A stretch of DNA of 64,000 bases from Halomonas sp. BDJS001. Lineage in GTDB: Bacteria > Pseudomonadota > Gammaproteobacteria > Pseudomonadales > Halomonadaceae. The translations under genes were made by a program, and so were the position numbers. Positions 52,516 through 61,147 of the stretch are shown one piece after another. The stretch's first letter is position 1. The number at the start of each line of letters is the position of its first letter. The notes beneath the pieces are model-generated. The model made no database searches. It was not told where the DNA came from and was given only the letters and a program-made list of their open reading frames with translations. The stretch lies in contig NZ_CP110535.1 of NCBI RefSeq assembly GCF_026104355.1, forward strand, positions 558,001 through 622,000, in the 5' to 3' direction.

Positions 52516-53416
52516 TGCGGCCTCCCGGTGCGCTTAGGTCGCGCAGCCCATCACCTAGCAGGTTAATCGCCAGCACCAGCACAAACAGGGCACTGCCGGG
52601 GATCGTAATCACCCAGGGCTGAAAGAACATATAGGCTTTGCCTTCGGCGATCATCAGCCCCCAGGAGGGTGATGGCGGCTGCACGCCCATGCCCAGAAAC
52701 GACAGCGTCGCTTCAAGCAAAATGGCGTTGGCGACTTCCAGGGTGGCCACCACAATGAGGGCACCGACGATATTGGGCAGCACTTCGCGCAGCAGAATGT
52801 AGTGCAGGGGGCAGCCCAATGCCTGGGCGGCTTGGACATACTCGGCGTCACGCAGTTGCTGGGTGGCCGAGCGGGCAACCACGGCAAAGCGATCCCAGAG
52901 CAGTAGTCCTAACAGCAGCGTAACGGTGAGCATCGAACCACCGATCAGCGAGGCCATGGCAAGCGCCACTAACACCACCGGCATGGCCAGACGGGTGGTG
53001 AGCAGATAACTCACCACCGCATCAATGCGCCCGCCAAAGTAGCCCGCTAACACGCCCAAGGTGGTACCAATCAAACCGGAAATCAGCGCGACTACGATGC
53101 CGATAAAGAGTGAAATGCGGGTGCCATAAATCAGCCGGCTCAGATAGTCGCGGCCAAGGCGGTCGGTGCCTAAGGGGTGCGTCCAGCTTCCGGTTTCGTG
53201 CCAAATAGGTGGCACCATGCGGTTAGCGGTATTCTGTAAATAGGGATCATGGGGGGCTAGCCAAGGGGCCAGAAGCGCCACAATCCCTAGTGAAGTGATG
53301 ATCAATAATCCTATGGTTAAGCTGCGGTTATTGAGCGTGCTGCGCAGTAGGCGAGATTGCCAACTGCCGACTAAGTGTTGCTCTGCCGCCACCGGTGAGG
53401 AAAGGGTGTGTGCCAT
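52508..53416 (-). CDS. dppC: Dipeptide ABC transporter permease (DppC-like)
   Basis: A 302-residue inner-membrane permease with six helices. The N-terminal OppC-type start holds PWLAPHDPYLQN and THPLGTDRLGRDYLSRLIYGTRISL, a hallmark. The ATPase-contact EAA loop is EYVQAAQALGCPLHYILLREVLPN. CGGAGAACACC precedes the ATG. It lies 11 bases after dppB. Confidence 0.92.
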   Translation of the reverse strand: MAHTLSSPVAAEQHLVGSWQSRLLRSTLNNRSLTIGLLIITSLGIVALLAPWLAPHDPYLQNTANRMVPPIWHETGSWTHPLGTDRLGRDYLSRLIYGTRISLFIGIVVALISGLIGTTLGVLAGYFGGRIDAVVSYLLTTRLAMPVVLVALAMASLIGGSMLTVTLLLGLLLWDRFAVVARSATQQLRDAEYVQAAQALGCPLHYILLREVLPNIVGALIVVATLEVANAILLEATLSFLGMGVQPPSPSWGLMIAEGKAYMFFQPWVITIPGSALFVLVLAINLLGDGLRDLSAPGGRNE

Positions 53417-53427
53417 GGTGTTCTCCG

Positions 53428-54345
53428 TTAGCGCGCGCGTAGGCGTGGGTCTAAAACTGCGTTGAGAATGTCGGCAAGTAGCGTCAGCACGATATAAAAC
53501 AGCGCAATGATCAGAACGATGGCCTGAACCACCGGATAGTCATTGCGGGAAATGGCGTTCCAGGCCAGCTGCCCCAGACCGCGCAGCGAAAAGACGGTCT
53601 CGATAACCACCGAGCCGCCGAGCATAAAGCCCAGCTCCACAGCCGCCAGCGCTACGACAGGAATCACCGCATTGCGTAGCGCATGTTTGAAGATCACCGA
53701 ACCAGTTCGCAGCCCTTTGGCTCGCGCGGTGCGGATGTAATCCGCCTCAAGCACTTCCAGCATGCCGCTGCGGGTGAGCCGCATCATGGCGGGGGTGGCG
53801 TAGTAGCCCAGCGCAACGGCGGGCAGCACAAAGCCTTGCCAACTATCGCTGCCTGCGGCTGGAAACCACTGCAGCTTGACGGCAAACAGGATGATCAGCG
53901 TTAAGCCAAACCAGAAATTCGGCATCGCCTGACCGGTCACCGCAATCGCCATGGCCATGCGGTCTATCCAACTGCCACGCTTGAGCGCGGCCACTACCCC
54001 GAGTGGAATAGATACGAATAGGGCAATCGCCAAGGACATCACCCCCAGGGTCATGGTCACCGGTAAGCGCTCGACCACCAGATCCATGACATCGCTCTGG
54101 TAATAGTAAGAGCGCCCAAAGTCGAGCTGTACGGCTCCCCAAAGCCAACTGGTAAACTGCTGAATCACCGGGCGATCCAGGCCGTAATCCGTTCTGATTT
54201 GTTCTACCTGCTCGGCGGTGGCCTCGGGGCCGCCTATGGAGAGTGCCAGGTCACCCGAGAGCTGTAGCAGACTAAAGCAGAGCACCGAAATGGTGAACGC
54301 GACGCTAAGCGCTATCAGCGTGCGCTTGAAAACAAATGCCCACAT
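53428..54345 (-). CDS. dppB: Dipeptide ABC transporter permease (DppB-like)
   Basis: A 305-residue permease with six helices. The DppB/OppB start FKRTLIALSVAFTISVLCFSLLQL leads to RTDYGLDRPVIQQFTSWLWG, and the EAA loop is DYIRTARAKGLRTGSVIFKHALRNAVIP. ATG 54345 with GAGTGATG upstream. It is separated from the binding-protein gene by 76 bases with a hairpin. Confidence 0.92.
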   Translation of the reverse strand: MWAFVFKRTLIALSVAFTISVLCFSLLQLSGDLALSIGGPEATAEQVEQIRTDYGLDRPVIQQFTSWLWGAVQLDFGRSYYYQSDVMDLVVERLPVTMTLGVMSLAIALFVSIPLGVVAALKRGSWIDRMAMAIAVTGQAMPNFWFGLTLIILFAVKLQWFPAAGSDSWQGFVLPAVALGYYATPAMMRLTRSGMLEVLEADYIRTARAKGLRTGSVIFKHALRNAVIPVVALAAVELGFMLGGSVVIETVFSLRGLGQLAWNAISRNDYPVVQAIVLIIALFYIVLTLLADILNAVLDPRLRAR

Positions 54346-54374
54346 AAAGCATCACTCCCTCGCTGCGGAAAGCG

Positions 54375-54398
54375 AGCCGTGGCGAGATTGCCACGGCT
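54375..54398 (-). other. Intercistronic hairpin between binding-protein and permease genes
   Basis: AGCCGTGGC (54375-54383) and GCCACGGCT (54390-54398) form a perfect 9-bp stem with a 6-base loop. No T-run follows on the minus strand. Such stems after binding-protein genes often protect the upstream mRNA, giving more binding protein than permease. Confidence 0.6.
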
Positions 54399-54421
54399 GC
54401 CATTACGTTGATCACACGCCG

Positions 54422-55954
54422 TTACTTCCAGCTCGCCTCGTAGAAACGGGGGAGTTCGTCGGGGTAGGCGGTGAAGTCGAGATCAGCGGTGTGGGCGTAA
54501 TAGGTGGAGTAGGAGAATAGCGGCGCCCAGTACGCTTGCTCGGAGATGCGGGCGAACGCTTTTTGATAGTGCTCTGAGCGCACATCAGGATCTACCGAGG
54601 TGTCGGCGGTCTGAAGCCACTCTTGCACTTGGCTGTCCTGCCAGAGATCGTCAATACCGCCTGTGAAGTAGACGCTCACGAAGGCCGATACATCGTTAAT
54701 AGAGAAGGAGCCCCAGGCTTTAAAAGACATATCGGTTTGGCCGTTACGCTGAAGCTCAAGTAGCGCGGGGGAGGTCATAAAGCGCAGGTTGGCATTGATG
54801 CCTACGGCGCGTAGATCGCCAATCATCGCTTCGGCATAGTCGCGTTCCCGGTAGGCGTGAAGGTCGATATCAAAACCATCGGCGTAACCCGCTTCGGCGA
54901 GGAGTTCACGGGCTTTTTCAGGGTTGTACTCATACTCGATAACGTCTTGTGTTTCACAGCCGAACTGGGTGGGAAAGCAGGGGGCGTAGAGGGCCTGGCT
55001 GCCGCCGCGTACTAGATCATTAGCGAGGCCTTCCCGGTTCATGGCGTGGTTAATAGCTTGGCGCACGCGAATATCATGTAACGGCGAATCTTCTCGGGTC
55101 GCGGAGTCCAGGCCGATATAGCCGACGCGCATGGTTTCGCCACCGAGCACGCTAAGCTGGGGCATACCGTCTAACGATTCAGCTTGATCCGATGGTACGC
55201 GCCAAATCCAATCGACTTGACCGGACATTAACTGCGCCATACGGGAGTCCGCATCGGCAATCGCCTTGAACTCGATATTGGCGATCTCCGGCTGACCAAT
55301 GGGGCTATCGGTAAAGTAGTCATCAAAGCGCGTCAAGCTGACGCCATCCCCTGGGCGGACATTGGTAATCCGGTAAGGGCCGGTGCCTACGGGCTCGCGG
55401 CTAAAGCCCTCGATACCGACTTCCTGAAAATACTCATCGGGATAAATCGGCATCGGGCCAGCGAGGTACTCAAGGGCCGCTGGGAAAGGCTCCTTGAGAT
55501 GAATGCGAACCTGATAATCATCCAGTTTCTCGACGCTGTCGATCCAGTCGACATTCTGGCGTGTCACCACCCGTGACTCCGGTGACACCGCATAGTTAAA
55601 GGTGAAAACAACATCGTCGGCGTCGAAGGTCTCGCCGTTGTGAAAGGTCACTCCCTCGCGAAGCACAAGATCCAAGGTCGAGTCATCGACCCACTCCCAC
55701 TCTGTCGCCAAGCGCGGTTCGTACTCGTTGGTTTCAGGGTTGCGGTAAATCAGCGTGTCCCAGGCCAGATGGGCGAGGATAACGCCTTCGCGCAGGTTGT
55801 TGTGGTAGGGACTAACGTTCTCAGGTTCGCTGTCAGAGGCATAGACCAGCGTGTCATTGGCCTTGCCCGCCACTGCCGACGTGGCGAAGCCGAGTAACGT
55901 AATTGAAGCAGCCCAAGCGGAAACAGCCCGAGCGAGTTTGCGTTGTGGATGCAT
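54422..55954 (-). CDS. dppA: Dipeptide ABC transporter substrate-binding protein (family 5)
   Basis: A 510-residue periplasmic binding protein of the DppA/OppA family. The signal peptide VSAWAASITLLGFATSAVAGK is cleaved after AVA. Typical segments are TLVYASDSEPENVSPYHNNLREG, LVLREGVTFHNGETFDADDVVFTFNYA and GTGPYRITNVRPGDGVSLTRFD. The exact ligand cannot be told; peptides are likely, given the M20 peptidases downstream. It is the first gene of the operon, divergent from the LysR gene. Confidence 0.88.
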   Translation of the reverse strand: MHPQRKLARAVSAWAASITLLGFATSAVAGKANDTLVYASDSEPENVSPYHNNLREGVILAHLAWDTLIYRNPETNEYEPRLATEWEWVDDSTLDLVLREGVTFHNGETFDADDVVFTFNYAVSPESRVVTRQNVDWIDSVEKLDDYQVRIHLKEPFPAALEYLAGPMPIYPDEYFQEVGIEGFSREPVGTGPYRITNVRPGDGVSLTRFDDYFTDSPIGQPEIANIEFKAIADADSRMAQLMSGQVDWIWRVPSDQAESLDGMPQLSVLGGETMRVGYIGLDSATREDSPLHDIRVRQAINHAMNREGLANDLVRGGSQALYAPCFPTQFGCETQDVIEYEYNPEKARELLAEAGYADGFDIDLHAYRERDYAEAMIGDLRAVGINANLRFMTSPALLELQRNGQTDMSFKAWGSFSINDVSAFVSVYFTGGIDDLWQDSQVQEWLQTADTSVDPDVRSEHYQKAFARISEQAYWAPLFSYSTYYAHTADLDFTAYPDELPRFYEASWK

Positions 55955-56095
55955 GTCATACCCCGTTATTTTTTACTAAGAAAGGTTATGAGCGTTTGGC
56001 GTACCAGCGGGGCTTTTATTGTGTTGGATGAATTGCCCACTGAGTTAAAACTAAGCTATTGATTAGTCATGCCGCCAGTGCAATGTTTAGAATTT

Positions 56096-56118
56096 ATCAT
56101 TGCCGTTTCGGCAATGAT
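56096..56118. promoter_or_regulatory. Palindromic site upstream of the LysR gene
   Basis: ATCATTGCCG (56096-56105) and CGGCAATGAT (56109-56118) form a perfect 10-base inverted repeat with a 3-base centre. It lies 19 bases before the LysR start and in the divergent region with the dipeptide operon, so it may be a regulator-binding site. LysR sites are usually T-N11-A, which differs in spacing, so the assignment is tentative. Confidence 0.45.
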
Positions 56119-56137
56119 GATGGCGAAGGAAGCCTTT

Positions 56138-57103
56138 ATGAATTCACGGGTGCTACAAGAAACCGCGTTACGCTATTTTTTAGAAGTCGTGCGCTGCGGC
56201 TCCATCAGTGAGGCTTCGGGGAAGCTAAACGTGGCGCCTTCGGCGATCAGTCGTCAGATTGCCCGGCTGGAAAGTGAGTTGGATACGCTGCTGTTTGAAC
56301 GCCGTGCCCGGGGCATGGTGCCGAGCGCCGCAGGCGAACTGTTGGCGGTGCACGCCCGCCATATGCAGCTGGAAGCCGACCGTATTGGCAGTGAAATTCT
56401 GGCGCTGCGTGGATTGCAGCGGGGCAAGGTGCGCTTGGCTAGTTCAGAAGGCTTTGCCGTGGATTTTTTACCGGCGGCCATCGCCGCTTTTCGCAAGCGC
56501 TACAGCGGTATTCATTTTCATTTGATGGTGGGGCCACCTGCCCAGGCGACCCGGCATGTCAGGGAGGGCAATGCAGACATCGGTATTACCTTCAGTCTAA
56601 AGCCCGAAGCAGATATTAGCGTCGCGCTTAGACAACCCGCGCCGATTATGGCGCTGGTTTCACCTGGCCATGAGCTAGCCGCGAAAAAACACCTAACGTT
56701 AGCGCAGCTACAGCGTTATCCACTGGCGCTACCCTCGCCAGAAACGACTCTGCGGCAGCTGTTTGATATCTGCTGTAGTCGCCAAAATTTAGCGTTTGAA
56801 TCCATTTTTAGCAGCGATTACACCGAAGCATTGATTAACTTCGCTATGCTGGGGGGAGGCGTGGCGCTGGCTGGTGAGATCTCCGTTCGTTACCGCATTT
56901 ATCAACATCGTGTCGTCGCGATTCCTATTCGAGACCAGGGCATGGACTCCCGCTTTATCGAAGTCCAAACCCTCGCCAATCGCACCTTGCCGAGTGCTAC
57001 CCAGGCTTTTTTGGCGTTTATTAACGAGCATATACCGGCTGGGAAGCTGCCGTTTTTACCAAATTCACAGCTATTGACGGATATCCATGCGCCTCCTGAG
57101 TAA
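56138..57103 (+). CDS. LysR-family transcriptional regulator
   Basis: A 321-residue regulator. The N-terminal winged HTH is TALRYFLEVVRCGSISEASGKLNVAPSAISRQIARLE; the substrate-binding domain follows, beginning GKVRLASSEGFAVDFLPAAI. ATG 56138 has AAGGAAG upstream; the longer frame to 56069 runs through the palindrome and is not used. It is divergent from the dppABCDF-peptidase operon and probably controls it. The effector is unknown. Confidence 0.9.
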   Translation: MNSRVLQETALRYFLEVVRCGSISEASGKLNVAPSAISRQIARLESELDTLLFERRARGMVPSAAGELLAVHARHMQLEADRIGSEILALRGLQRGKVRLASSEGFAVDFLPAAIAAFRKRYSGIHFHLMVGPPAQATRHVREGNADIGITFSLKPEADISVALRQPAPIMALVSPGHELAAKKHLTLAQLQRYPLALPSPETTLRQLFDICCSRQNLAFESIFSSDYTEALINFAMLGGGVALAGEISVRYRIYQHRVVAIPIRDQGMDSRFIEVQTLANRTLPSATQAFLAFINEHIPAGKLPFLPNSQLLTDIHAPPE

Positions 57104-57156
57104 ACAAGGGGAAGTGATGCCGCATTGCTTGGATGACATCTCACTGCCTAGCCGCG

Positions 57157-57195
57157 ACAATAGCGACCTGTTGCTATTGTGATCGATCTTTTTTG
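57157..57195 (+). terminator. Intrinsic terminator of the LysR gene
   Basis: ACAATAGC (57157-57164) and GCTATTGT (57173-57180) form an 8-bp stem; GATCGATCTTTTTTG follows. Confidence 0.65.
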
Positions 57196-57220
57196 TTGCC
57201 AGCTTTTACTCGGGAGCGTT

Positions 57221-57994
57221 ATGACGCCACTTAACATCCTCTATCAGGATGAGCATCTAGTTGCAGTGCACAAGCCATCAGGGCTTCTCGTGCACCGCTC
57301 GGCGCTGGCCCGTGGCGAAACTGAATTTCTACTCCAGCGTTTGCGTGACCAGCTTGGTAAACGGGTATACCCAGTTCATCGGCTGGATCGTCCTACTTCT
57401 GGAGTGATCGTGTTTGCGCTCTCTTCAGCGGTTGCCGGGTTGCTCAGCGAAGCCTTTAGCGAGCGTCACGTAGAAAAGCGCTACTTGGCGGTGGTACGCG
57501 GTAAAGCGCCGGAAAGCGAACGATTGGATTACCCGCTGCGGGAAGAAGACGGTACGCGGCCTAAGGCGGAAATGCCCGCTATGCCCGCGATGACCGATAT
57601 TCGCCGCCTGGATAGCGTCGAGCTGCCGGTGCAGGTCGACCGCTACCCGGTGGCGCGTTACTCACTGGTGGAGGCGCGGCCGCTAACCGGGCGGCGCCAC
57701 CAGATTCGCCGCCACCTCTCCCGGCGGGGCTATCCGGTTATTGGCGATGCCAAGCACGGTAAAAGTGTCCACAACCGTTTTTTTGCCGAGCAGATGGGGG
57801 CGCCGCGCTTACTGCTGGCGGCCACCTATTTGGCCTTTGACCATCCGCTGTTAGACAAGCGCGTGCAGTTGAGCTGTGCTTTGGATGAGACCATGATTGC
57901 GCTGTTTAATCAGCTTGGTTGGGCAGGGCATTTGCCGATGGACAGCGTGCGTACCCCGCCCCAGAAAACGCCTTCAGCCCTCCAAGCGCTATAA
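57221..57994 (+). CDS. truC: tRNA pseudouridine(65) synthase
   Basis: RluA/RsuA-family pseudouridine synthase of 257 residues (E. coli TruC 260). Start MTPLNILYQDEHLVAVHKPSGLLVHRS and the catalytic-Asp motif VYPVHRLDRPTSGV (HRLDRxTSG) are characteristic. EARPLTGRRHQIRRHLSRRGYPVIGD is the second conserved stretch. ATG 57221 has GGGAG upstream. tcdA follows 11 bases later. Confidence 0.93.
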   Translation: MTPLNILYQDEHLVAVHKPSGLLVHRSALARGETEFLLQRLRDQLGKRVYPVHRLDRPTSGVIVFALSSAVAGLLSEAFSERHVEKRYLAVVRGKAPESERLDYPLREEDGTRPKAEMPAMPAMTDIRRLDSVELPVQVDRYPVARYSLVEARPLTGRRHQIRRHLSRRGYPVIGDAKHGKSVHNRFFAEQMGAPRLLLAATYLAFDHPLLDKRVQLSCALDETMIALFNQLGWAGHLPMDSVRTPPQKTPSALQAL

Positions 57995-58005
57995 GTGAGT
58001 CTGCT

Positions 58006-58878
58006 ATGTCCTCCACTGTGTCATTGAACCCGTCATCGGCTGCCACTGCCGACTCATCAAGTGACTATGAGTTTCGCTTTGGCGGCATTCGCCGTCTTTA
58101 TGGCCAGCGTGCAGCCGCGACGTTTCGTCATGCCCACGTGGTGGTGGTGGGCGTCGGCGGGGTAGGCAGTTGGACGGTGGAGGCACTTGCACGCTCGGGC
58201 ATTGGCAAGCTGACGTTGATTGATCTGGACGACGTCTGCGTCTCCAACGTCAACCGCCAGCTCCACGCCCTGGATGGCACCATTGGTCAGCCCAAGGTGG
58301 AAGTGCTTGCCGAACGCTGCCGCTTGATTGCTCCAGAAATCGAGATTGTGGCCGACAGCGCCTTCGTCACACCCACCAACCTGGCCGAGCGGATTCCTGA
58401 TGACGCTGACCACGTGGTGGATGCCATCGACAGCGTGATTGCCAAAGCCGCGCTGATTGCCTGGTGCAAGCGGCGCAAAATCCCCATTACCGTTACCGGC
58501 GCGGCGGGCGGGCAGACCGACCCGACGCGTATTCAAGTCGCTGATTTGACGCGCACCGAGCATGACCCGCTGTTATCCAAGGTGCGCTCCCGGCTGCGTC
58601 GGGACTACGGCTTCTCCCGCAACCCCAAGCGGCGCTTCTCGGTGGAGTGCGTCTACTCCGACGAGCAGTTGATCTATCCCGGCGCCGACGGTGAAGTCTG
58701 CCTGCAAAAGCCCGGCAGTGGTGATGCCACGCGCTTGGACTGCGCCTCTGGCTTTGGCGCCGCCACATTTCTGACCGGCACCTTTGGCTTCGTCGCCGCC
58801 TCAAAAGTGCTGGAACGCTTGGCCAAAAAAGCCAACCAGCCAACTGCTGCAAACGCCACTCAAGAGGAAACCCAATGA
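58006..58878 (+). CDS. tcdA: tRNA threonylcarbamoyladenosine dehydratase
   Basis: E1-like (ThiF/MoeB) enzyme that makes the cyclic form of t6A37 using ATP. It has 290 residues. The nucleotide-binding loop is VVVVGVGGVGSWTVEALARSGIG; LIDLDDVCVSNVNRQ and ITVTGAAGGQTDPTRIQ are TcdA hallmarks, together with the late SVVYSDEQ-like VECVYSDEQ. ATG 58006 is chosen; the frame overlaps truC further upstream without a better site. Its stop overlaps the DUF1653 start by 4 bases. Confidence 0.94.
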   Translation: MSSTVSLNPSSAATADSSSDYEFRFGGIRRLYGQRAAATFRHAHVVVVGVGGVGSWTVEALARSGIGKLTLIDLDDVCVSNVNRQLHALDGTIGQPKVEVLAERCRLIAPEIEIVADSAFVTPTNLAERIPDDADHVVDAIDSVIAKAALIAWCKRRKIPITVTGAAGGQTDPTRIQVADLTRTEHDPLLSKVRSRLRRDYGFSRNPKRRFSVECVYSDEQLIYPGADGEVCLQKPGSGDATRLDCASGFGAATFLTGTFGFVAASKVLERLAKKANQPTAANATQEETQ

Positions 58879-59093
58879 CCGCGCCCGTTCCCGGTATTTA
58901 CCGCCACTACAAAGGCAGCCTCTACGAAGTACTCGGCACTGCTCAGCACAGCGAAAGCGAAGAGCCCCTGGTCGTCTACCGCGCCCTCTACGGTGAATAC
59001 GGCCTCTGGGTGCGCCCGCTCGACATGTTTGTTGAAACGGTGACTAAAGAAGGTCTCACCCAGCCGCGCTTTGCGCTGGAGAAAGCGTTTTAA
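58875..59093 (+). CDS. DUF1653 domain protein
   Basis: A 72-residue protein consisting of one DUF1653 domain: PGIYRHYKGSLYEVLGTAQHSE, then VVYRALYGEYGLWVRPLDMFVE. Family function is unknown. The ATGA overlap with tcdA points to translational coupling. Confidence 0.92.
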   Translation: MTAPVPGIYRHYKGSLYEVLGTAQHSESEEPLVVYRALYGEYGLWVRPLDMFVETVTKEGLTQPRFALEKAF

Positions 59094-59121
59094 GTCGGAA
59101 GTCCGCTATCAAGGAGTATTC

Positions 59122-61137
59122 ATGCCCCCTATATCACCCCAGCAAACGCTGAAAGACGTATTCGGTTTTGACGACTTTCGTGGCGGCCAGCAGGCGGTGG
59201 TGTCCAGGGTGTTGGATGGCCACTCCACGGCGGCGATTTTCGCCACCGGTGCGGGAAAGTCGCTTTGCTACCAGCTCCCAGCGCTGCATCTGCCGCATCT
59301 CACCCTGGTGGTGTCACCGCTGCTGGCGCTGATGCAGGATCAGCTCTCTTTTCTAACCCGCCATGGCGTGGCTGCCGCTAGCATTGATTCCACTCAAGAC
59401 CGCGAAACGACGCGCGATGTCATGGAGCGCGCTAAAAGCGGTGAGCTGAAAATCCTGATGATCTCAGTGGAGCGGCTTAAGAACGAGCGCTTTCGCTACT
59501 TTCTGCGCCAGGTTCAGATATCGCTGCTGGTAGTCGATGAAGCCCACTGCCTCTCCGAGTGGGGGCATAACTTCCGCCCTGATTATTTGAAGCTGCCGGA
59601 TTACCAGCGCGATTTTGCCATTCCCCAGGTGCTGCTGCTTACCGCCACTGCGACACCCACGGTGATTGCCGATATGGGCGAGAAGTTTGCTATCGCGCCA
59701 GAGAACGTCATCACCACCGGCTTTTACCGCCCTAATCTCGAACTGCTGGTGGCACCCGCTATGGAGGATCGTCAGCAGCAGTTGATTGAGTGGCTTAAAC
59801 CCCAGATGCAGCCGGGCAGCGAAGCGCCAACGATTATTTACGTCACCCTGCAACAAACCGCTGAACGTGTGGCGAACGCTCTGACGGCCCAGGGCATCGT
59901 CGCCCAGGCGTACCATGCTGGGTTAGATTCCCAGCGGCGGGATGAAATTCAGCGCCAGTTTATGGGTGGTGAATCGCCCTGCATCGTGGCCACCATCGCC
60001 TTTGGGATGGGCATCGATAAGGGCGATATTCGCAACGTGGTGCACTATGACCTGCCCAAATCCATCGAGAACTACAGCCAGGAGATTGGTCGGGCGGGGC
60101 GTGACGGCCTGTCTTCCACCTGCCTGACCATGGCCGGGCGGGATGGCTTGCGGGTGCTGGAAAACTTCGTTTACGGCGATACACCCGAATACGCGGGCAT
60201 CTACCGCCTGCTGGAAGAGATCGCTGCGGCAGGCCAATCGGCAGATCGCCAGTGGGAGGTGCTGCTGAATACGCTTTCCCGGGATACCAATATCCGCCCG
60301 CTGCCGCTAAAGACGCTGCTGGTGCGGCTGGAGATGCACGGCATTATTGCCCCGCGCTTTGCGTTTCTCGCCGAGTATCGGTTGCGCTATCACATCGAAC
60401 CAGAGGTTCTGGTGGGGCGCTTTCAAGGTGAACGGGCGGCCTTTGTGCGTTTGCTGGTCGACAATATTCCTATCGCTCGCACCTGGGGAACGGTGGATTT
60501 TGATCGCCTACACCAAGCGGGGCTAGCTCAGCAGATCGACGCCTCCCGTGCCCGAGTGATCACTGCCCTTGAGTACTTTCAAGATAAGGGCTGGCTAACT
60601 CTGGAAGGCAAGCGGATGACTGACGTTTACGAGGTGTGTCAGCCCGGTTTTGCCATTGAGACGCTGGCGAGCCAACTATATGACGAGTGCTTGCATCGTG
60701 AGGGCATCGAAATTGAGCGGCTGCAATCGATGCTGGCGCTATTTGAGTCGGAGAGCTGCCTAACGCGGCGGCTGGCAGAGCACTTTGGCGATAGTACGTT
60801 TAATGCCCCCCTTCAGAGTGAGGAGGGGCTATGTGGCCACTGCTCGGTGTGTTACGGCCATCCGGTAAAACTACCGGATGCCGCGCCACAGCCCGCATTA
60901 ACGGCTGCTGATTTTCAGCGCTATGCCACGCCGCTGATTGAGCGTCACACCGAACAGTTTGGCCAGCCGCCCAGCGCCCAGCGGGTGGCGCACTTTTTGT
61001 GCGGTTTAACCATGCCGATTTTCACCTCGCTCAAAGCTCGCACTCTTAACGGTTTCGCGGTTTTTGAGCAGCGCGCCTATCCTGAAGTGCGCCAGTGGGC
61101 GGAAATGATGCTTGGAGCACTAGCACCAAACTACTAG
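59122..61137 (+). CDS. RecQ-family ATP-dependent DNA helicase
   Basis: A 671-residue superfamily 2 helicase of the RecQ class. Motif I is ATGAGKS (residues 41-47), motif II DEAH (139-142), followed by CLSEWGHNFRPDY, TATATP and the motif VI region QEIGRAGRDG. The cysteine cluster for zinc (CGHCSVC) lies near residue 600, after a winged-helix-like section, rather than directly after the helicase core as in RecQ; no clear HRDC domain is seen. It is therefore RecQ-like, not canonical RecQ, and no symbol is given. AAGGAG precedes ATG 59122. Confidence 0.88.
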   Translation: MPPISPQQTLKDVFGFDDFRGGQQAVVSRVLDGHSTAAIFATGAGKSLCYQLPALHLPHLTLVVSPLLALMQDQLSFLTRHGVAAASIDSTQDRETTRDVMERAKSGELKILMISVERLKNERFRYFLRQVQISLLVVDEAHCLSEWGHNFRPDYLKLPDYQRDFAIPQVLLLTATATPTVIADMGEKFAIAPENVITTGFYRPNLELLVAPAMEDRQQQLIEWLKPQMQPGSEAPTIIYVTLQQTAERVANALTAQGIVAQAYHAGLDSQRRDEIQRQFMGGESPCIVATIAFGMGIDKGDIRNVVHYDLPKSIENYSQEIGRAGRDGLSSTCLTMAGRDGLRVLENFVYGDTPEYAGIYRLLEEIAAAGQSADRQWEVLLNTLSRDTNIRPLPLKTLLVRLEMHGIIAPRFAFLAEYRLRYHIEPEVLVGRFQGERAAFVRLLVDNIPIARTWGTVDFDRLHQAGLAQQIDASRARVITALEYFQDKGWLTLEGKRMTDVYEVCQPGFAIETLASQLYDECLHREGIEIERLQSMLALFESESCLTRRLAEHFGDSTFNAPLQSEEGLCGHCSVCYGHPVKLPDAAPQPALTAADFQRYATPLIERHTEQFGQPPSAQRVAHFLCGLTMPIFTSLKARTLNGFAVFEQRAYPEVRQWAEMMLGALAPNY

Positions 61138-61147
61138 CACCGTGGCG

